From Epibacterium ulvae (lineage in GTDB: Bacteria > Pseudomonadota > Alphaproteobacteria > Rhodobacterales > Rhodobacteraceae), in contig NZ_JAHHIR010000033.1 in NCBI RefSeq assembly GCF_018678075.1, positions 1 to 64,000 of the forward strand: a DNA stretch of 64,000 nt. The letters run 5' to 3'. Every line of letters begins with the position of its first letter. The first letter of the stretch is position 1. Shown here in pieces: positions 36,385-45,239 of this stretch. The translations under genes and the position numbers were made by a program. The notes beneath the pieces were generated by a model. The model saw only the letters and a program-made list of their open reading frames with translations. It was not told the origin of the DNA and did not search any database.

Positions 36385-37215
36385 ATGACAGGACAGCCCT
36401 ATTTCACCCCCAAGGGCGGGCTGCCCGAACAGACCCAACTTCTAACGGATCGTGCCGTCTTTACAGACGCTTATGCAGTGATCCCAAAAGGGACGATGCG
36501 CGATATTGTGACGTCCCTTTTGCCGGGGTGGACCGGGATGCGCATGTGGGTTCTGGCGCGTCCGCTGAGCGGGTTTGCTGAGACCTTCTCGCAGTATATT
36601 GTTGAGCTGCAACCGGGCGGTGGCTCTGCACAGCCCGAAACAGATCCCGCCGCGCAAGCAGCTCTGTTTGTCACCGAAGGCACCGTGTCCGTCACAATCG
36701 CAGGCACCACGCACACCCTGATCGCAGGCGGTTTTGCTTATATCCCGCCAGGGACCGAGTGGTCCGTGACCAACAGCGACCAGCACCCCTGCAGCTTTCA
36801 CTGGATCCGCAAAGCTTGGCAAGCGGCGCCGGGCGTCACGCCCCCTGCCCCCTTTGTCGCGCAGGAACAAGACATCGCCCTGATCCAAATGCCCGGCACC
36901 GATGGCACATGGGCCACCACCCGGTTCATGGATCCCAACGACATGTCTCACGACATGCATGTCACCGTAGTCACCTTTGAACCCGGCGGCGTCATCCCAT
37001 TTGCCGAGACCCATGTGATGGAACATGGGCTGTATGTGCTAGAGGGCAAAGCGGTCTATCGGCTCAACCAGGACTGGGTTGAAGTCGAAGCCGGTGATTT
37101 CATGTGGCTGCGCGCCTTTTGCCCACAGGCCTGTTACGCCGGCGGCCCCGGTCGGTTCCGCTATCTTTTGTACAAGGATGTGAACCGCCATATGCCCTTG
37201 GCACCGCTACGTTAA
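36385..37215 (+). CDS. allE: (S)-ureidoglycine aminohydrolase
   Basis: A 276-residue bicupin that hydrolyses (S)-ureidoglycine to (S)-ureidoglycolate and ammonia. Two cupin halves are visible: first ALFVTEGTVSVTIAGTTHTL and IPPGTEWSVTN, then GVIPFAETHVMEHGLYVLEGKAVYRLNQDWVEVEAGDFMW, which carries the metal-binding Glu/His pattern. It begins with TPKGGLPEQTQLLTDRAVFTDAYAVIPKG, typical of this family. ATG at 36385 is preceded by CGGAGG. It supplies the substrate of AllA encoded at 40305. Confidence 0.92.
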   Translation: MTGQPYFTPKGGLPEQTQLLTDRAVFTDAYAVIPKGTMRDIVTSLLPGWTGMRMWVLARPLSGFAETFSQYIVELQPGGGSAQPETDPAAQAALFVTEGTVSVTIAGTTHTLIAGGFAYIPPGTEWSVTNSDQHPCSFHWIRKAWQAAPGVTPPAPFVAQEQDIALIQMPGTDGTWATTRFMDPNDMSHDMHVTVVTFEPGGVIPFAETHVMEHGLYVLEGKAVYRLNQDWVEVEAGDFMWLRAFCPQACYAGGPGRFRYLLYKDVNRHMPLAPLR

Positions 37216-37325
37216 ATCACGCGCCCCTTGCCCAAATCTTCCTTTTGGTCGTAGGCTGGATTTATTCCATTTTGCACTACACTCAAATTTAAGACCGAGA
37301 CATTCGGACAAGGGGGAGAGAGAAG

Positions 37326-37643
37326 ATGCGCGTTACCTATATTGCTGCGGCCTTGATGTTAGGCTGTGCAACCATGGCTCAGGCAGAAGAGCCACGCGGT
37401 GAGCTCAAACAAGTCAACATTCTGGGGCGAGACTGGCTGATCTGGGCCTCTCATCGGGTGCCCGGCGAACATGTAGCACGTCGCCAAAACGTCGAATTGC
37501 TGCCATCGCGCGCACCATCGCTGTTGACCGTGCGCCAGGCCATGCGTGCCTATCGCGGCGCAACGGGTTGTACGGCGAACTACGATACGATGTATCGCAC
37601 AGATAATGGCGACTATCACTCCACGCTGATCTGCCCGAGGTAG
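37326..37643 (+). CDS. Small secreted protein of unknown function
   Basis: A 105-residue protein with a signal peptide (YIAAALMLGCATMAQA, cleavage near residue 20). The mature part has two cysteines (ATGCTANYD and LICPR), aromatic residues and no recognised family. ATG at 37326 is preceded by a GGGGGAGAG ribosome site, which supports it as a real gene. It sits between allE and the GAPDH gene without clear functional link. Confidence 0.65.
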   Translation: MRVTYIAAALMLGCATMAQAEEPRGELKQVNILGRDWLIWASHRVPGEHVARRQNVELLPSRAPSLLTVRQAMRAYRGATGCTANYDTMYRTDNGDYHSTLICPR

Positions 37644-37768
37644 GCCGCACATCGCCATTGTCGTGGATACAATTGTGTTCTTGCTCTCCGAATAGACGCG
37701 CTGCATTGATATGATCAAAATGTGCAGGAGGCTGCGTGCCTGCGCGCCCTGGGTCAAGGAGAGCACCC

Positions 37769-38752
37769 ATGAAAATCGCGATCAACGGGTTTGGCCGCAT
37801 CGGTCGGGCCATTTTGCGCCAACTGCTGACAACCGCGCGCGGTGACGGGGTCGAGGTGGTGATGATCAACGACATCGCAACGCCAGAGATCTGCGCCTAT
37901 CTCTTCCAATACGACAGCACCTTTGGCCCCTTTCCGCATGAGGTCACTTTGGAAGACGGCGCGCTGCAGGTGATGGAGAAGCGCATCCCGCTCAGCCAGG
38001 CTGCTAATCTGACGGAACTGGATCTGCGCGGTGTGGATGTTGTTCTGGAATGCACCGGTATTGCGCGCTCCTCTGATGTGGCGCGGCGCGGCTTGACCGC
38101 CGGGGCTGCCAAGGTTTTGATTTCCGGCCCTTCTCCTGCGGCGGAATTCACCTGTGTATTGGGCGCAAATGATGGTGACCTTGGCGCGGCGCAGGTCGTG
38201 TCCAACGCATCCTGTACCACAAATGGGCTGGCTCCGCTGGCCCGCCTGGTGGATGAGATCGCGGGCATCGAACGCGCCCATATGACAACCATCCACTGTT
38301 ATACAAATTCGCAGCCCATGGTGGATGCGCCGCGCGGCGATTTTGCGCGCTCCCGTGCGGGCGCACTGTCGATGGTGCCCACAACCACCTCCGCCACCCA
38401 TATGATCGAAGAGGTTCTCCCCCACCTCAAAGGGCGCATATCCGGCGCTGCGGTGCGGGTGCCCACGGCTTCGGTCTCTGCGGTGGATCTGGTGGTACAG
38501 CTCAAACAGCCGAGGACGGTTGATGCCATTGCGCGGGACTTGAAAGCGCGCGTTGCGGCCTCGCCAGTCTTGGGATGGACCGATCTGCCGCTGGTGTCCG
38601 CAGATCTGCGCGCCCGGCCTGAATCTCTGGTGATTGCAGGGCCAGAGACGCGGATGGTCGACGACCGCCAACTGCGGGTTTTTGGCTGGTACGATAATGA
38701 ATGGGGGTTTTCCGCCCGCATGATCGACGTCGCCCGTCGCATGGCTGGATAA
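37769..38752 (+). CDS. Glyceraldehyde-3-phosphate dehydrogenase
   Basis: A 327-residue type I GAPDH-family enzyme. It has the NAD site INGFGRIGRAILR, an aspartate in VVMINDIATPE consistent with NAD preference, the catalytic cysteine in SNASCTTNGLAP, the TTIHCYTNSQPMVDAP histidine region and AVRVPTASVSAVDLV. The usual CTTNC motif is CTTNG here. An erythrose-4-phosphate dehydrogenase role cannot be excluded. ATG at 37769 follows AAGGAGAG and the domain starts there. It stands alone inside the purine locus, so it is probably not the main glycolytic copy (inference). Confidence 0.88.
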   Translation: MKIAINGFGRIGRAILRQLLTTARGDGVEVVMINDIATPEICAYLFQYDSTFGPFPHEVTLEDGALQVMEKRIPLSQAANLTELDLRGVDVVLECTGIARSSDVARRGLTAGAAKVLISGPSPAAEFTCVLGANDGDLGAAQVVSNASCTTNGLAPLARLVDEIAGIERAHMTTIHCYTNSQPMVDAPRGDFARSRAGALSMVPTTTSATHMIEEVLPHLKGRISGAAVRVPTASVSAVDLVVQLKQPRTVDAIARDLKARVAASPVLGWTDLPLVSADLRARPESLVIAGPETRMVDDRQLRVFGWYDNEWGFSARMIDVARRMAG

Positions 38753-38773
38753 CGCAACGCCTCCACACGCGCA

Positions 38774-38792
38774 CGCCGCGCATCGCGCGGCG
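38774..38792. terminator. 8-bp GC hairpin at a convergent junction
   Basis: Arms 38774-38781 (CGCCGCGC) and 38785-38792 pair exactly around a 3-base loop, between the convergent GAPDH and permease genes. No U tract is visible. Confidence 0.45.
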
Positions 38793-38863
38793 CTTGGCAC
38801 AACGGGAGGGAGCAATATCTCATTGTTCCCGACGGGCGAGAGCACCACGCCCGCCAAAAGCGA

Positions 38864-40222
38864 TTAGAATTCCTCTGGCAAGACCAGATTCAAAACAATC
38901 GCAATCACTGCAGCAGGCAGCAGGCCGCTGGTCATCAGAATACGCACGGACCCGGACAGGTATTGCACTGCGTTTGGCTCCAATTGCAGACCGAGGCCCA
39001 CCGATAGGGCAATGGCAAAAATCACCATATTGCGGCGGCTCCAAGCCACCTCGGACAGCATGGAAACACCCGCGGCCGCAACCATGCCAAACATCACAAT
39101 GACGCCGCCGCCCAACACTTCGATGGGGAACGTGCGGATCAACGCGCCCACTTTTGGCACAAGCCCGCACAGGATCAGGAACAAGGCACCAATGGTCACC
39201 ACATGGCGGCTCATCACACCGGTCATCGCGATCAGACCGACGTTCTGGCTAAAGGATGTATTCGGCAACCCGCCAAACAACCCGGCCAAAGCCGAGCCAA
39301 ACCCATCCGCATAGGTCGCGCCTTCGATTTCCTTGTCGGTTGCTTCGCGCCCGGCTCCGCCTTTGGTGATTCCGCTGACGTCGCCAACCGTCTCAACCGC
39401 CGAGACAAAAGCCATCAAACAAAAGCCAAGCACCGCTGCAAAAGACAGCTCGAACCCGTACTTAAACGGCACCGGCAGCGCAAAGCTCGCAGCGCGCGAC
39501 CAGCTGGTACCAATCGCTTCAAACGTGATCATGCCGACCATCAGCGCATAGACATATCCGGCAATCAGCCCGACCAGGACAGCAGCCACCGACAACATGC
39601 CCTTGGTGTAAAACTTCAGACCCAAGGTCACAAAGATCACAACCCCCGCCGCAGACCAATTCAACAGCGAACCATATTCAGGCTGGTTCATCGCCGGAAC
39701 GCCGCCCGCTGCATATTGGATGCCGACCTTGACCAGCGATAGACCAATCATGGTCACCACCAGACCAGTCACCAACGGCGGCAAGGCAAAGCGGATCTTG
39801 CCAATCACCAGACCCAGCACCGCGTGAAACAAGCCGCCAATCACCACACCACCATACAGGGCGGCCAACGCATCAACGCCTTTGCCAGCAACCAGCGGGA
39901 TCATAATCGGCAGAAACGCAAAACTGGTCCCCTGCACGATCGGCAATGCCGCCCCGACCGGTCCCACGGTCAAGGTCTGAAGCAGCGTGGCGATACCGGC
40001 AAACAGCATCGACATCTGGATCATGTACAAAAGCTCTGGAAAATCTGGTGAGTTCGAGCCGAACCCAAACCCGGCGGCGCCTGCAATGATGATCGCAGGT
40101 GTCACATTGGACACAAACATCGCCAGGACATGTTGGATCCCCAACGGGATGGCCTGCCCAAGCGGGGGCATGTAATTCGGGTCGCGCAGATCCTCTGCGG
40201 CGCCGAGCGTGCTGTCTGACAT
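38864..40222 (-). CDS. NCS2-family nucleobase permease (xanthine/urate type)
   Basis: A 452-residue membrane transporter with about 12-14 hydrophobic segments. It has the NCS2 features GIQHVLAMFVSNVTPAIII near the start and NTSFSQNVGLIAMTGVMSRHV, the conserved substrate-site segment. Together with the neighbouring urate genes this points to a urate or xanthine symporter rather than uracil, but specificity cannot be read safely. ATG at 40222, GAGAGG upstream. It lies downstream of, and in the same direction as, puuE-uraD and allA. Confidence 0.9.
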   Translation of the reverse strand: MSDSTLGAAEDLRDPNYMPPLGQAIPLGIQHVLAMFVSNVTPAIIIAGAAGFGFGSNSPDFPELLYMIQMSMLFAGIATLLQTLTVGPVGAALPIVQGTSFAFLPIMIPLVAGKGVDALAALYGGVVIGGLFHAVLGLVIGKIRFALPPLVTGLVVTMIGLSLVKVGIQYAAGGVPAMNQPEYGSLLNWSAAGVVIFVTLGLKFYTKGMLSVAAVLVGLIAGYVYALMVGMITFEAIGTSWSRAASFALPVPFKYGFELSFAAVLGFCLMAFVSAVETVGDVSGITKGGAGREATDKEIEGATYADGFGSALAGLFGGLPNTSFSQNVGLIAMTGVMSRHVVTIGALFLILCGLVPKVGALIRTFPIEVLGGGVIVMFGMVAAAGVSMLSEVAWSRRNMVIFAIALSVGLGLQLEPNAVQYLSGSVRILMTSGLLPAAVIAIVLNLVLPEEF

Positions 40223-40304
40223 TAGGACTGTACCTCTCTGTTATACAAAACAAAGGGCAGCCTCTTGCCGGGCTGTCCCTTCTTACAAAAACGATCTCAG
40301 CACC

Positions 40305-40799
40305 TTAGGGGCGCTGCACTTCAAACGGCTGTTCAAACCAATATTCTTCGAGGTTCTCACCCGCACCGATCCGATCAACCACCGCAAAGACCCCCGGCGC
40401 GTGAAGCGGCGTCAGCACCCCGTGCCAGGTGCCGCGATGAAAATTCATGGCCTGACCTGGCTGGGTCTCAAACGCCAGCGGATGGCCCGGCGCGCCGTCC
40501 ATGTCAGGAGCTACAATCACCAAGAAACCATGCGCGCTCATCGGGATAAAGGCCTGGCTGCCCGCTGGATGACGCTCCACCATCTCAAGGCGATAGGGCA
40601 GCGCGCGCGGCTCCGCCTGAAACAGGCTGATGCCCGCGCAACCATCCGTGAAATCCAGATCCGCCCGGTCATGGAAGCGGCCACAGAACCCCTGGTTGAT
40701 GATCTTGTCCGGCTCTCCAGAAAAGTCGAGCAGATCGCCATAAGGCGCAAATCCCGTTGCCGTGATCGGCTCAATTGTCAAAACATGCGACACGCTCAT
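40305..40799 (-). CDS. allA: Ureidoglycolate lyase
   Basis: A 164-residue enzyme that splits ureidoglycolate into glyoxylate and urea. Family features: EPITATGFAPYGDLLDFSG at the start, INQGFCGRFHDRADLDF, MVERHPAGSQAFIPMSAHGFLVIVAPD, and MNFHRGTWHGVLTPLHAPGVFAVVDR, the cupin-like core. Length is typical. Its ATG overlaps the end of the puuE-uraD fusion by four bases, so it is coupled to it. Confidence 0.95.
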   Translation of the reverse strand: MSVSHVLTIEPITATGFAPYGDLLDFSGEPDKIINQGFCGRFHDRADLDFTDGCAGISLFQAEPRALPYRLEMVERHPAGSQAFIPMSAHGFLVIVAPDMDGAPGHPLAFETQPGQAMNFHRGTWHGVLTPLHAPGVFAVVDRIGAGENLEEYWFEQPFEVQRP

Positions 40800-42238
40800 G
40801 GCAGCAGCTCCTTAAGCCGGTACAAGGCGATGCGCTCTACCTGTCGGCAAGCCTCGGCGAATTCTTCGGCGCGCGTGTTTTCAACGCGCCGCGCAAAGGT
40901 AGCCAGAATGGACGCTTTGTCATGGTCGCGCACGGCGATGATAAAGGGAAAGCCGAATTTGGCGGTGTAGTCCGTATTAAGCTGTGTGAAGATCGCACGT
41001 TCCGCATCGGTCAACGCATCCAACCCGGCTGAGGCCTGTTCAGATGTGCTTTCAGCGGTCAGGCGTTTTGCGGCGGCCAGCCTTCCGGCTAGATCGGGGT
41101 GGGCCAGAAGAACCGCTTTTCGCTCCGCTTCTGTGGCACGTCGAAAGCTGCGGCACAACGCATTGTGCAAACCCGTGGCCGTGTCATGCGCGGGGCCAAG
41201 CTCAAGATCCTGGGCGCGTTCGGCCACCCATTGGCTATGTTCGAAAATGCCACCGTAGGCCGCGACAAATTCGCCCCGCCCCATCTGATGCGGTCGCGCA
41301 AACCGGTGTGGGGGATGGGTCTTGTGCCAGTGCTCGGCGATATCAATGCGCCGCGGACACCAAACCCCTTCAAACCCCTGAATATAGTCAATAAACCTCT
41401 GCAGCCCTGCCGCTTTTCCCGGTCGGCCAATCAACCGACAATGAAACCCGATGGACATCATTTTGGGCGCGCCCGCTGCCCCTTCGGCATAGAGCACATC
41501 AAAGGCATCTTTGAGATACTGAAAGAACTGTTCCCCGGTTGTGTACCCCGGCGCCGTGGCAAAGCGCATGTCATTGGCTTCCAGCGTGTAGGGGATGATC
41601 AACTGATCCCGGTCGTCGACCTCAATCCAATGGGGCAGATCATCGTCATAGGTGTCCGAGATATAGTCAAACCCACCTTCTTCGGCGACCAGACGCACGG
41701 TGTTGACGCTACAGCGCCCCGTGTACCAACCGCGCGGGCGCGTGCCGGTGACCTCGGTATGCAGGCGGATCGCCTCGGCAATGGCGGCGCGTTCTTCGTC
41801 GGGCGACATATCCTTGTGCTCGACCCATTTCAGGCCGTGCGAGGCGATTTCCCACTCCGCCTCCAACATGGCAGCAACCTGCTCCGGCGCGCGGGCCAGA
41901 GCTGTCGCAACCCCGTAAATCGTGATCGGGATGCCAGCCCCGGTGAACATGCGATGCAGCCGCCAGAACCCGGCACGGGCACCGTATTCGTAGATCGACT
42001 CCATGTTCCAATGGCGCTGCTCTGGCCAGGGGGCGGCCCCCGGAATGTCGGACAAAAACGCCTCAGACGCGGCATCCCCATGCAGGATGTTGTTCTCGCC
42101 ACCTTCCTCATAGTTCAGCACAAATTGCACCGCGACTTTTGCACCGCCCGGCCACTGGGCATCGGGCGGCGTCGCCCCATAGCCGATCATGTTACGAGGG
42201 TAGCGCGGGGGCATGTCTGTTGCCGTCATCGGACTCAC
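40796..42238 (-). CDS. Fused allantoinase (PuuE) and OHCU decarboxylase (UraD)
   Basis: A 480-residue fusion. Residues 1 to about 310 are a metal-free-type PuuE allantoinase of the polysaccharide-deacetylase fold (YPRNMIGYGATPPDAQWPGG, NYEEGGENN, EIASHGLKWVEH, GFHCRLIGRPG). Residues about 318-480 are UraD, 2-oxo-4-hydroxy-4-carboxy-5-ureidoimidazoline decarboxylase, with LLAHPDLAGR (catalytic histidine), ESTSEQASAG and KFGFPFIIAVRD. So one chain carries OHCU to allantoin and then to allantoate. GTG at 42238 has AGGAAGAG nine bases upstream and is preferred; ATG at 42229 is too far from it. Confidence 0.93.
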   Translation of the reverse strand: MSPMTATDMPPRYPRNMIGYGATPPDAQWPGGAKVAVQFVLNYEEGGENNILHGDAASEAFLSDIPGAAPWPEQRHWNMESIYEYGARAGFWRLHRMFTGAGIPITIYGVATALARAPEQVAAMLEAEWEIASHGLKWVEHKDMSPDEERAAIAEAIRLHTEVTGTRPRGWYTGRCSVNTVRLVAEEGGFDYISDTYDDDLPHWIEVDDRDQLIIPYTLEANDMRFATAPGYTTGEQFFQYLKDAFDVLYAEGAAGAPKMMSIGFHCRLIGRPGKAAGLQRFIDYIQGFEGVWCPRRIDIAEHWHKTHPPHRFARPHQMGRGEFVAAYGGIFEHSQWVAERAQDLELGPAHDTATGLHNALCRSFRRATEAERKAVLLAHPDLAGRLAAAKRLTAESTSEQASAGLDALTDAERAIFTQLNTDYTAKFGFPFIIAVRDHDKASILATFARRVENTRAEEFAEACRQVERIALYRLKELLP

Positions 42239-42393
42239 TGCTGCTCTTCCTAGGGGTGATGTTGAATTATTATGCCAGAAACTCAGCCGGGTTTTTCAAA
42301 TTTTCCCGAAAGCTGTTGAGGTGGCAGGGAATTTGCTATGTGCAGCGCCTTGGGGCAGAGTTCTGCTGAAGGCTTAAGCAAGGAGCGCGCGCA

Positions 42394-42750
42394 ATGAGCG
42401 GATATCTGTCGACACATGTGCTGGACACGGCACGGGGCTGCCCGGCACAGGACTTGCTGATCGCGCTTTATAAAGTCAGCGGCAATTCTCATCGCAAGCT
42501 GCTCGAGATGCGCACCAATGCCGATGGGCGCACGGATACCCCGATCCTGCCCCAGGAGACGTTCAAAACTGGCACGTATGAGCTGGTATTCTTTGCCGGT
42601 GATTATCTGCGTGCCACGGGTCAGGCGGGCGAGGATCCGATGTTTCTGGATCAAATCCCGATCCGCTTTGGCATGAGCGAGGCTGACGCCCATTACCATG
42701 TGCCCCTCCTGCTGTCGCCTTATGCCTATTCCACCTACCGCGGCAGCTAA
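42394..42750 (+). CDS. hiuH: 5-Hydroxyisourate hydrolase (transthyretin-like)
   Basis: A 118-residue transthyretin-related enzyme that hydrolyses 5-hydroxyisourate, the product of PuuD, to OHCU. The diagnostic features are all present: [15 protein letters not shown] with the conserved histidine, a middle TNADGRTD, and the C-terminal YRGS tetrapeptide. ATG at 42394 is preceded by AAGGAG. It is divergent from puuE-uraD, whose product acts next, and convergent with a LysR gene. Confidence 0.97.
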   Translation: MSGYLSTHVLDTARGCPAQDLLIALYKVSGNSHRKLLEMRTNADGRTDTPILPQETFKTGTYELVFFAGDYLRATGQAGEDPMFLDQIPIRFGMSEADAHYHVPLLLSPYAYSTYRGS

Positions 42751-42758
42751 ACGCCCCT

Positions 42759-42776
42759 GCGCCGCGCCAGCGGCGC
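42759..42776. terminator. 7-bp GC hairpin at a convergent junction
   Basis: Arms 42759-42765 and 42770-42776 (GCGCCGC and its inverse complement) pair around a 4-base loop, between convergent hiuH and the LysR gene. A second short stem (42799-42810) lies just after. No strong U tract. Confidence 0.4.
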
Positions 42777-42815
42777 CATGCCCAAGGCTGTAATGCAGCC
42801 GCTTTAGCGGTGTAT

Positions 42816-43760
42816 TCAGGCGCGGGAGCCCACCGAATGTTCGGCTTCCTGTTCCGCATGACGCACCGCTTCGCCTATTTTACTGGCCATGAACTCCAGA
42901 AACAGCCGGGTCTTGGGATCCTGGTGACGCCGATGGGCATAAAGACAACCGAGCTGCACCGAAACAGGCGGCGTCTGCACCGCAACCGGAACCAAAGCGC
43001 CAGATGACAGCAGGGGCGCGACTTCAAAAATCGGTTTCAAGGCAATGCCTTCCCCAGCCACCGCCCAATCCGTCAGAACATCCCCGTCATCACATTCATG
43101 GCGCCCTGCCACTGCAAAACGGCGTGCTCCCTCGCCTGTTTCCAGCTGCCACTGAAACTCGCTAGCTCCGGGGTATCTGAGGTTCAGACAATTGTGCCCT
43201 TGATCCAGCAAATCATCCCCTTGCTGTGGCATCCCATGTTTGGCGACATAATCCGGCGCCGCGCACAGCACCCGGTGACATTCCGCAATCTTGCGCATTT
43301 TCAACGTGCTATCGGCAGGTTGGCCCAGGAAGAATGCCAGATCCAGCCCCTCGGTCGTCAGATCAACCGCCCGGTCCGACAGGCGCAGTCGCACCGAAAT
43401 CTCTGGGTAGTTTTTCAAAAACTCCGGAACCGCAGGCGCAATCAACCGCCGCCCGATCCCCAATGGAGCTGCCACAAACAAGGTCCCGCGCGGCGTATCT
43501 GTCAGGTGCATGACCTGCGCTTCGGCGTCCTCCACGGCCTCCAGCACCGCAACAGCGCCCGGATAAAAGGCACGCCCCTGTTCGGTTGCCGTCAGATTGC
43601 GGGTGGTGCGTTGAAACAGGCGCACGCGCAGATAGTCTTCCAATTGGGATATACGAGCAGAGGTCACCGCAGGCGAAATCCGCAGATCGCGCCCCGCGGC
43701 TGACATAGAGCCAAGCTCATACACCCGGACAAAGGTGCGTATGTTATCGAGGTAGGACAT
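42816..43760 (-). CDS. LysR-family regulator near the urate genes
   Basis: A 314-residue LysR protein starting MSYLDNIRTFVRVYELGSMSAAGRDLRISPAVTS, the N-terminal helix-turn-helix, with ISQLEDYLRVRLFQRTTR following. ATG at 43760 is chosen because this is the normal start of the domain; the open frame continues upstream to 43871 but those residues are atypical. It is divergent from puuD across about 130 bases and convergent with hiuH, so control of urate oxidation is likely but inferred. Confidence 0.9.
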   Translation of the reverse strand: MSYLDNIRTFVRVYELGSMSAAGRDLRISPAVTSARISQLEDYLRVRLFQRTTRNLTATEQGRAFYPGAVAVLEAVEDAEAQVMHLTDTPRGTLFVAAPLGIGRRLIAPAVPEFLKNYPEISVRLRLSDRAVDLTTEGLDLAFFLGQPADSTLKMRKIAECHRVLCAAPDYVAKHGMPQQGDDLLDQGHNCLNLRYPGASEFQWQLETGEGARRFAVAGRHECDDGDVLTDWAVAGEGIALKPIFEVAPLLSSGALVPVAVQTPPVSVQLGCLYAHRRHQDPKTRLFLEFMASKIGEAVRHAEQEAEHSVGSRA

Positions 43761-43891
43761 TTTACCGATTTTTTTGATACTCTTGGCCAATACATAGGAA
43801 TACCGAAAAAATGCAACTCTGGCTAGGCTCACACAGGCAAGCGGCGCAGGCGTTGCGCAAAATAACAGCACGAAAGACAGGAGCGGAATAA

Positions 43892-45127
43892 ATGTGGGAT
43901 CTGACCCTATGGTGGGAGTGGCTCAGCTTTGCGGCCAGATGGACACATGTGATCACTGCAATTGCTTGGATCGGTTCGTCTTTTTACTTCATCGCGCTGG
44001 ATCTCGGCCTCAACCGTGACATTCCCGGCCCTGCCGACGGAGAAGAATGGCAGGTGCATGGGGGTGGGTTTTACCACATCCAAAAATACCTCGTGGCCCC
44101 TGCTCGCATGCCCGAACATCTGACTTGGTTCAAATGGGAAAGCTATGCGACCTGGCTGTCGGGGTTTGCCCTGTTGATGGTGGTCTATTGGGCAGGAGGT
44201 GAGTTGTACCTGATTGACCAGTCCAAAGCCGATCTAGACGTCTACGAAGGCGTGGTTCTGTCGGCCGCAGTTCTGGGCGGTGGATGGTTGTTTTACAACG
44301 GGTTGTGCACCTCACCACTGGCGGAACGACCAACGCTTTTGATGGTGATCCTGTTTCTGTTTCTGGTGGTGCTGGGCTGGGGGTTGAACCAGGTTTTCAC
44401 TGGCCGGGCCATGATGCTGCACCTTGGCGCCTTTACCGCGACAATCATGAGCGCCAACGTCTTTTTCATCATCATTCCGAACCAAAAGATCGTGGTGGCG
44501 GATCTGCAAGCCGGGCACAAACCGGACCCGAAGTACGGCAAGATCGCCAAGCTGCGCTCGACCCATAACAACTACCTCACCCTTCCGGTGATTTTCCTGA
44601 TGCTGTCCAACCACTACCCGCTGGCCTTTGCCAGCCAGTACAACTGGTTGATCGCGGCGCTGGTGTTCTTGATGGGGGTTACGATCCGCCATTACTTCAA
44701 CACGATGCATGCCAAAGCGGGCGATCCGCGCTGGACCTGGATTGTCACGGTCCTGTTGTTCATCTCGGCGGTGCTCTTGTCGATGGCCGGCCGTGAACGC
44801 GAAGGTGATCAGGCGTTCGCCCTCAAAGGCGCGGCGCAAACCCTGGCGCAGACCCAAGGTTTCGCCGATGTGCATGAGATCGTGTCAACCAATTGCAGCA
44901 TGTGCCATGCGCGCGCGCCGTCCTATGATGGGATCGGCCGCGCACCCAAAGGCATCCTGCTGGAAACGCCTGAAGACGTGGCGCGAAACGGACGCGCGAT
45001 CTTTTTACAAGCCGGTGTCACGCAGGCCATGCCACCGGCCAATCTGACCTATATGGACGCCGAAGCACGGGCCGCGATCCGCGCCTGGTATCGCGCAGCG
45101 GATCTACAAGGGTTGGGCCGTCTGTAA
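43892..45127 (+). CDS. puuD: Membrane urate hydroxylase with C-terminal cytochrome c
   Basis: A 411-residue PuuD, which oxidises urate to 5-hydroxyisourate at the inner membrane and passes electrons to a haem domain rather than to O2. The N-terminal 300 residues hold about eight hydrophobic segments with the family motif WWEWLSFAARWTHVITAIAWIGSSFYFIALDL. The C-terminal domain has the haem-c site CSMCH (Cys335, Cys338, His339) and a downstream AMPPANLTYM with the likely axial methionine. ATG at 43892 follows CAGGAG. It starts the pathway continued by HiuH and PuuE-UraD. Confidence 0.94.
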   Translation: MWDLTLWWEWLSFAARWTHVITAIAWIGSSFYFIALDLGLNRDIPGPADGEEWQVHGGGFYHIQKYLVAPARMPEHLTWFKWESYATWLSGFALLMVVYWAGGELYLIDQSKADLDVYEGVVLSAAVLGGGWLFYNGLCTSPLAERPTLLMVILFLFLVVLGWGLNQVFTGRAMMLHLGAFTATIMSANVFFIIIPNQKIVVADLQAGHKPDPKYGKIAKLRSTHNNYLTLPVIFLMLSNHYPLAFASQYNWLIAALVFLMGVTIRHYFNTMHAKAGDPRWTWIVTVLLFISAVLLSMAGREREGDQAFALKGAAQTLAQTQGFADVHEIVSTNCSMCHARAPSYDGIGRAPKGILLETPEDVARNGRAIFLQAGVTQAMPPANLTYMDAEARAAIRAWYRAADLQGLGRL

Positions 45128-45239
45128 TTTGCAAGACGGGAAAGCAATTTCCCCGTTCCGCCACGCGCAAACTCCGTGCTAGGTCTGGTCTGTCCCAATT
45201 GGGGCCACGACGAACTCCAAGGCGCAAGGCGGAGACGAC

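Noticed and set aside
40209-40970. Plus-strand frame over the allA region
   Set aside because: It is antisense to allA, which has all its family motifs.
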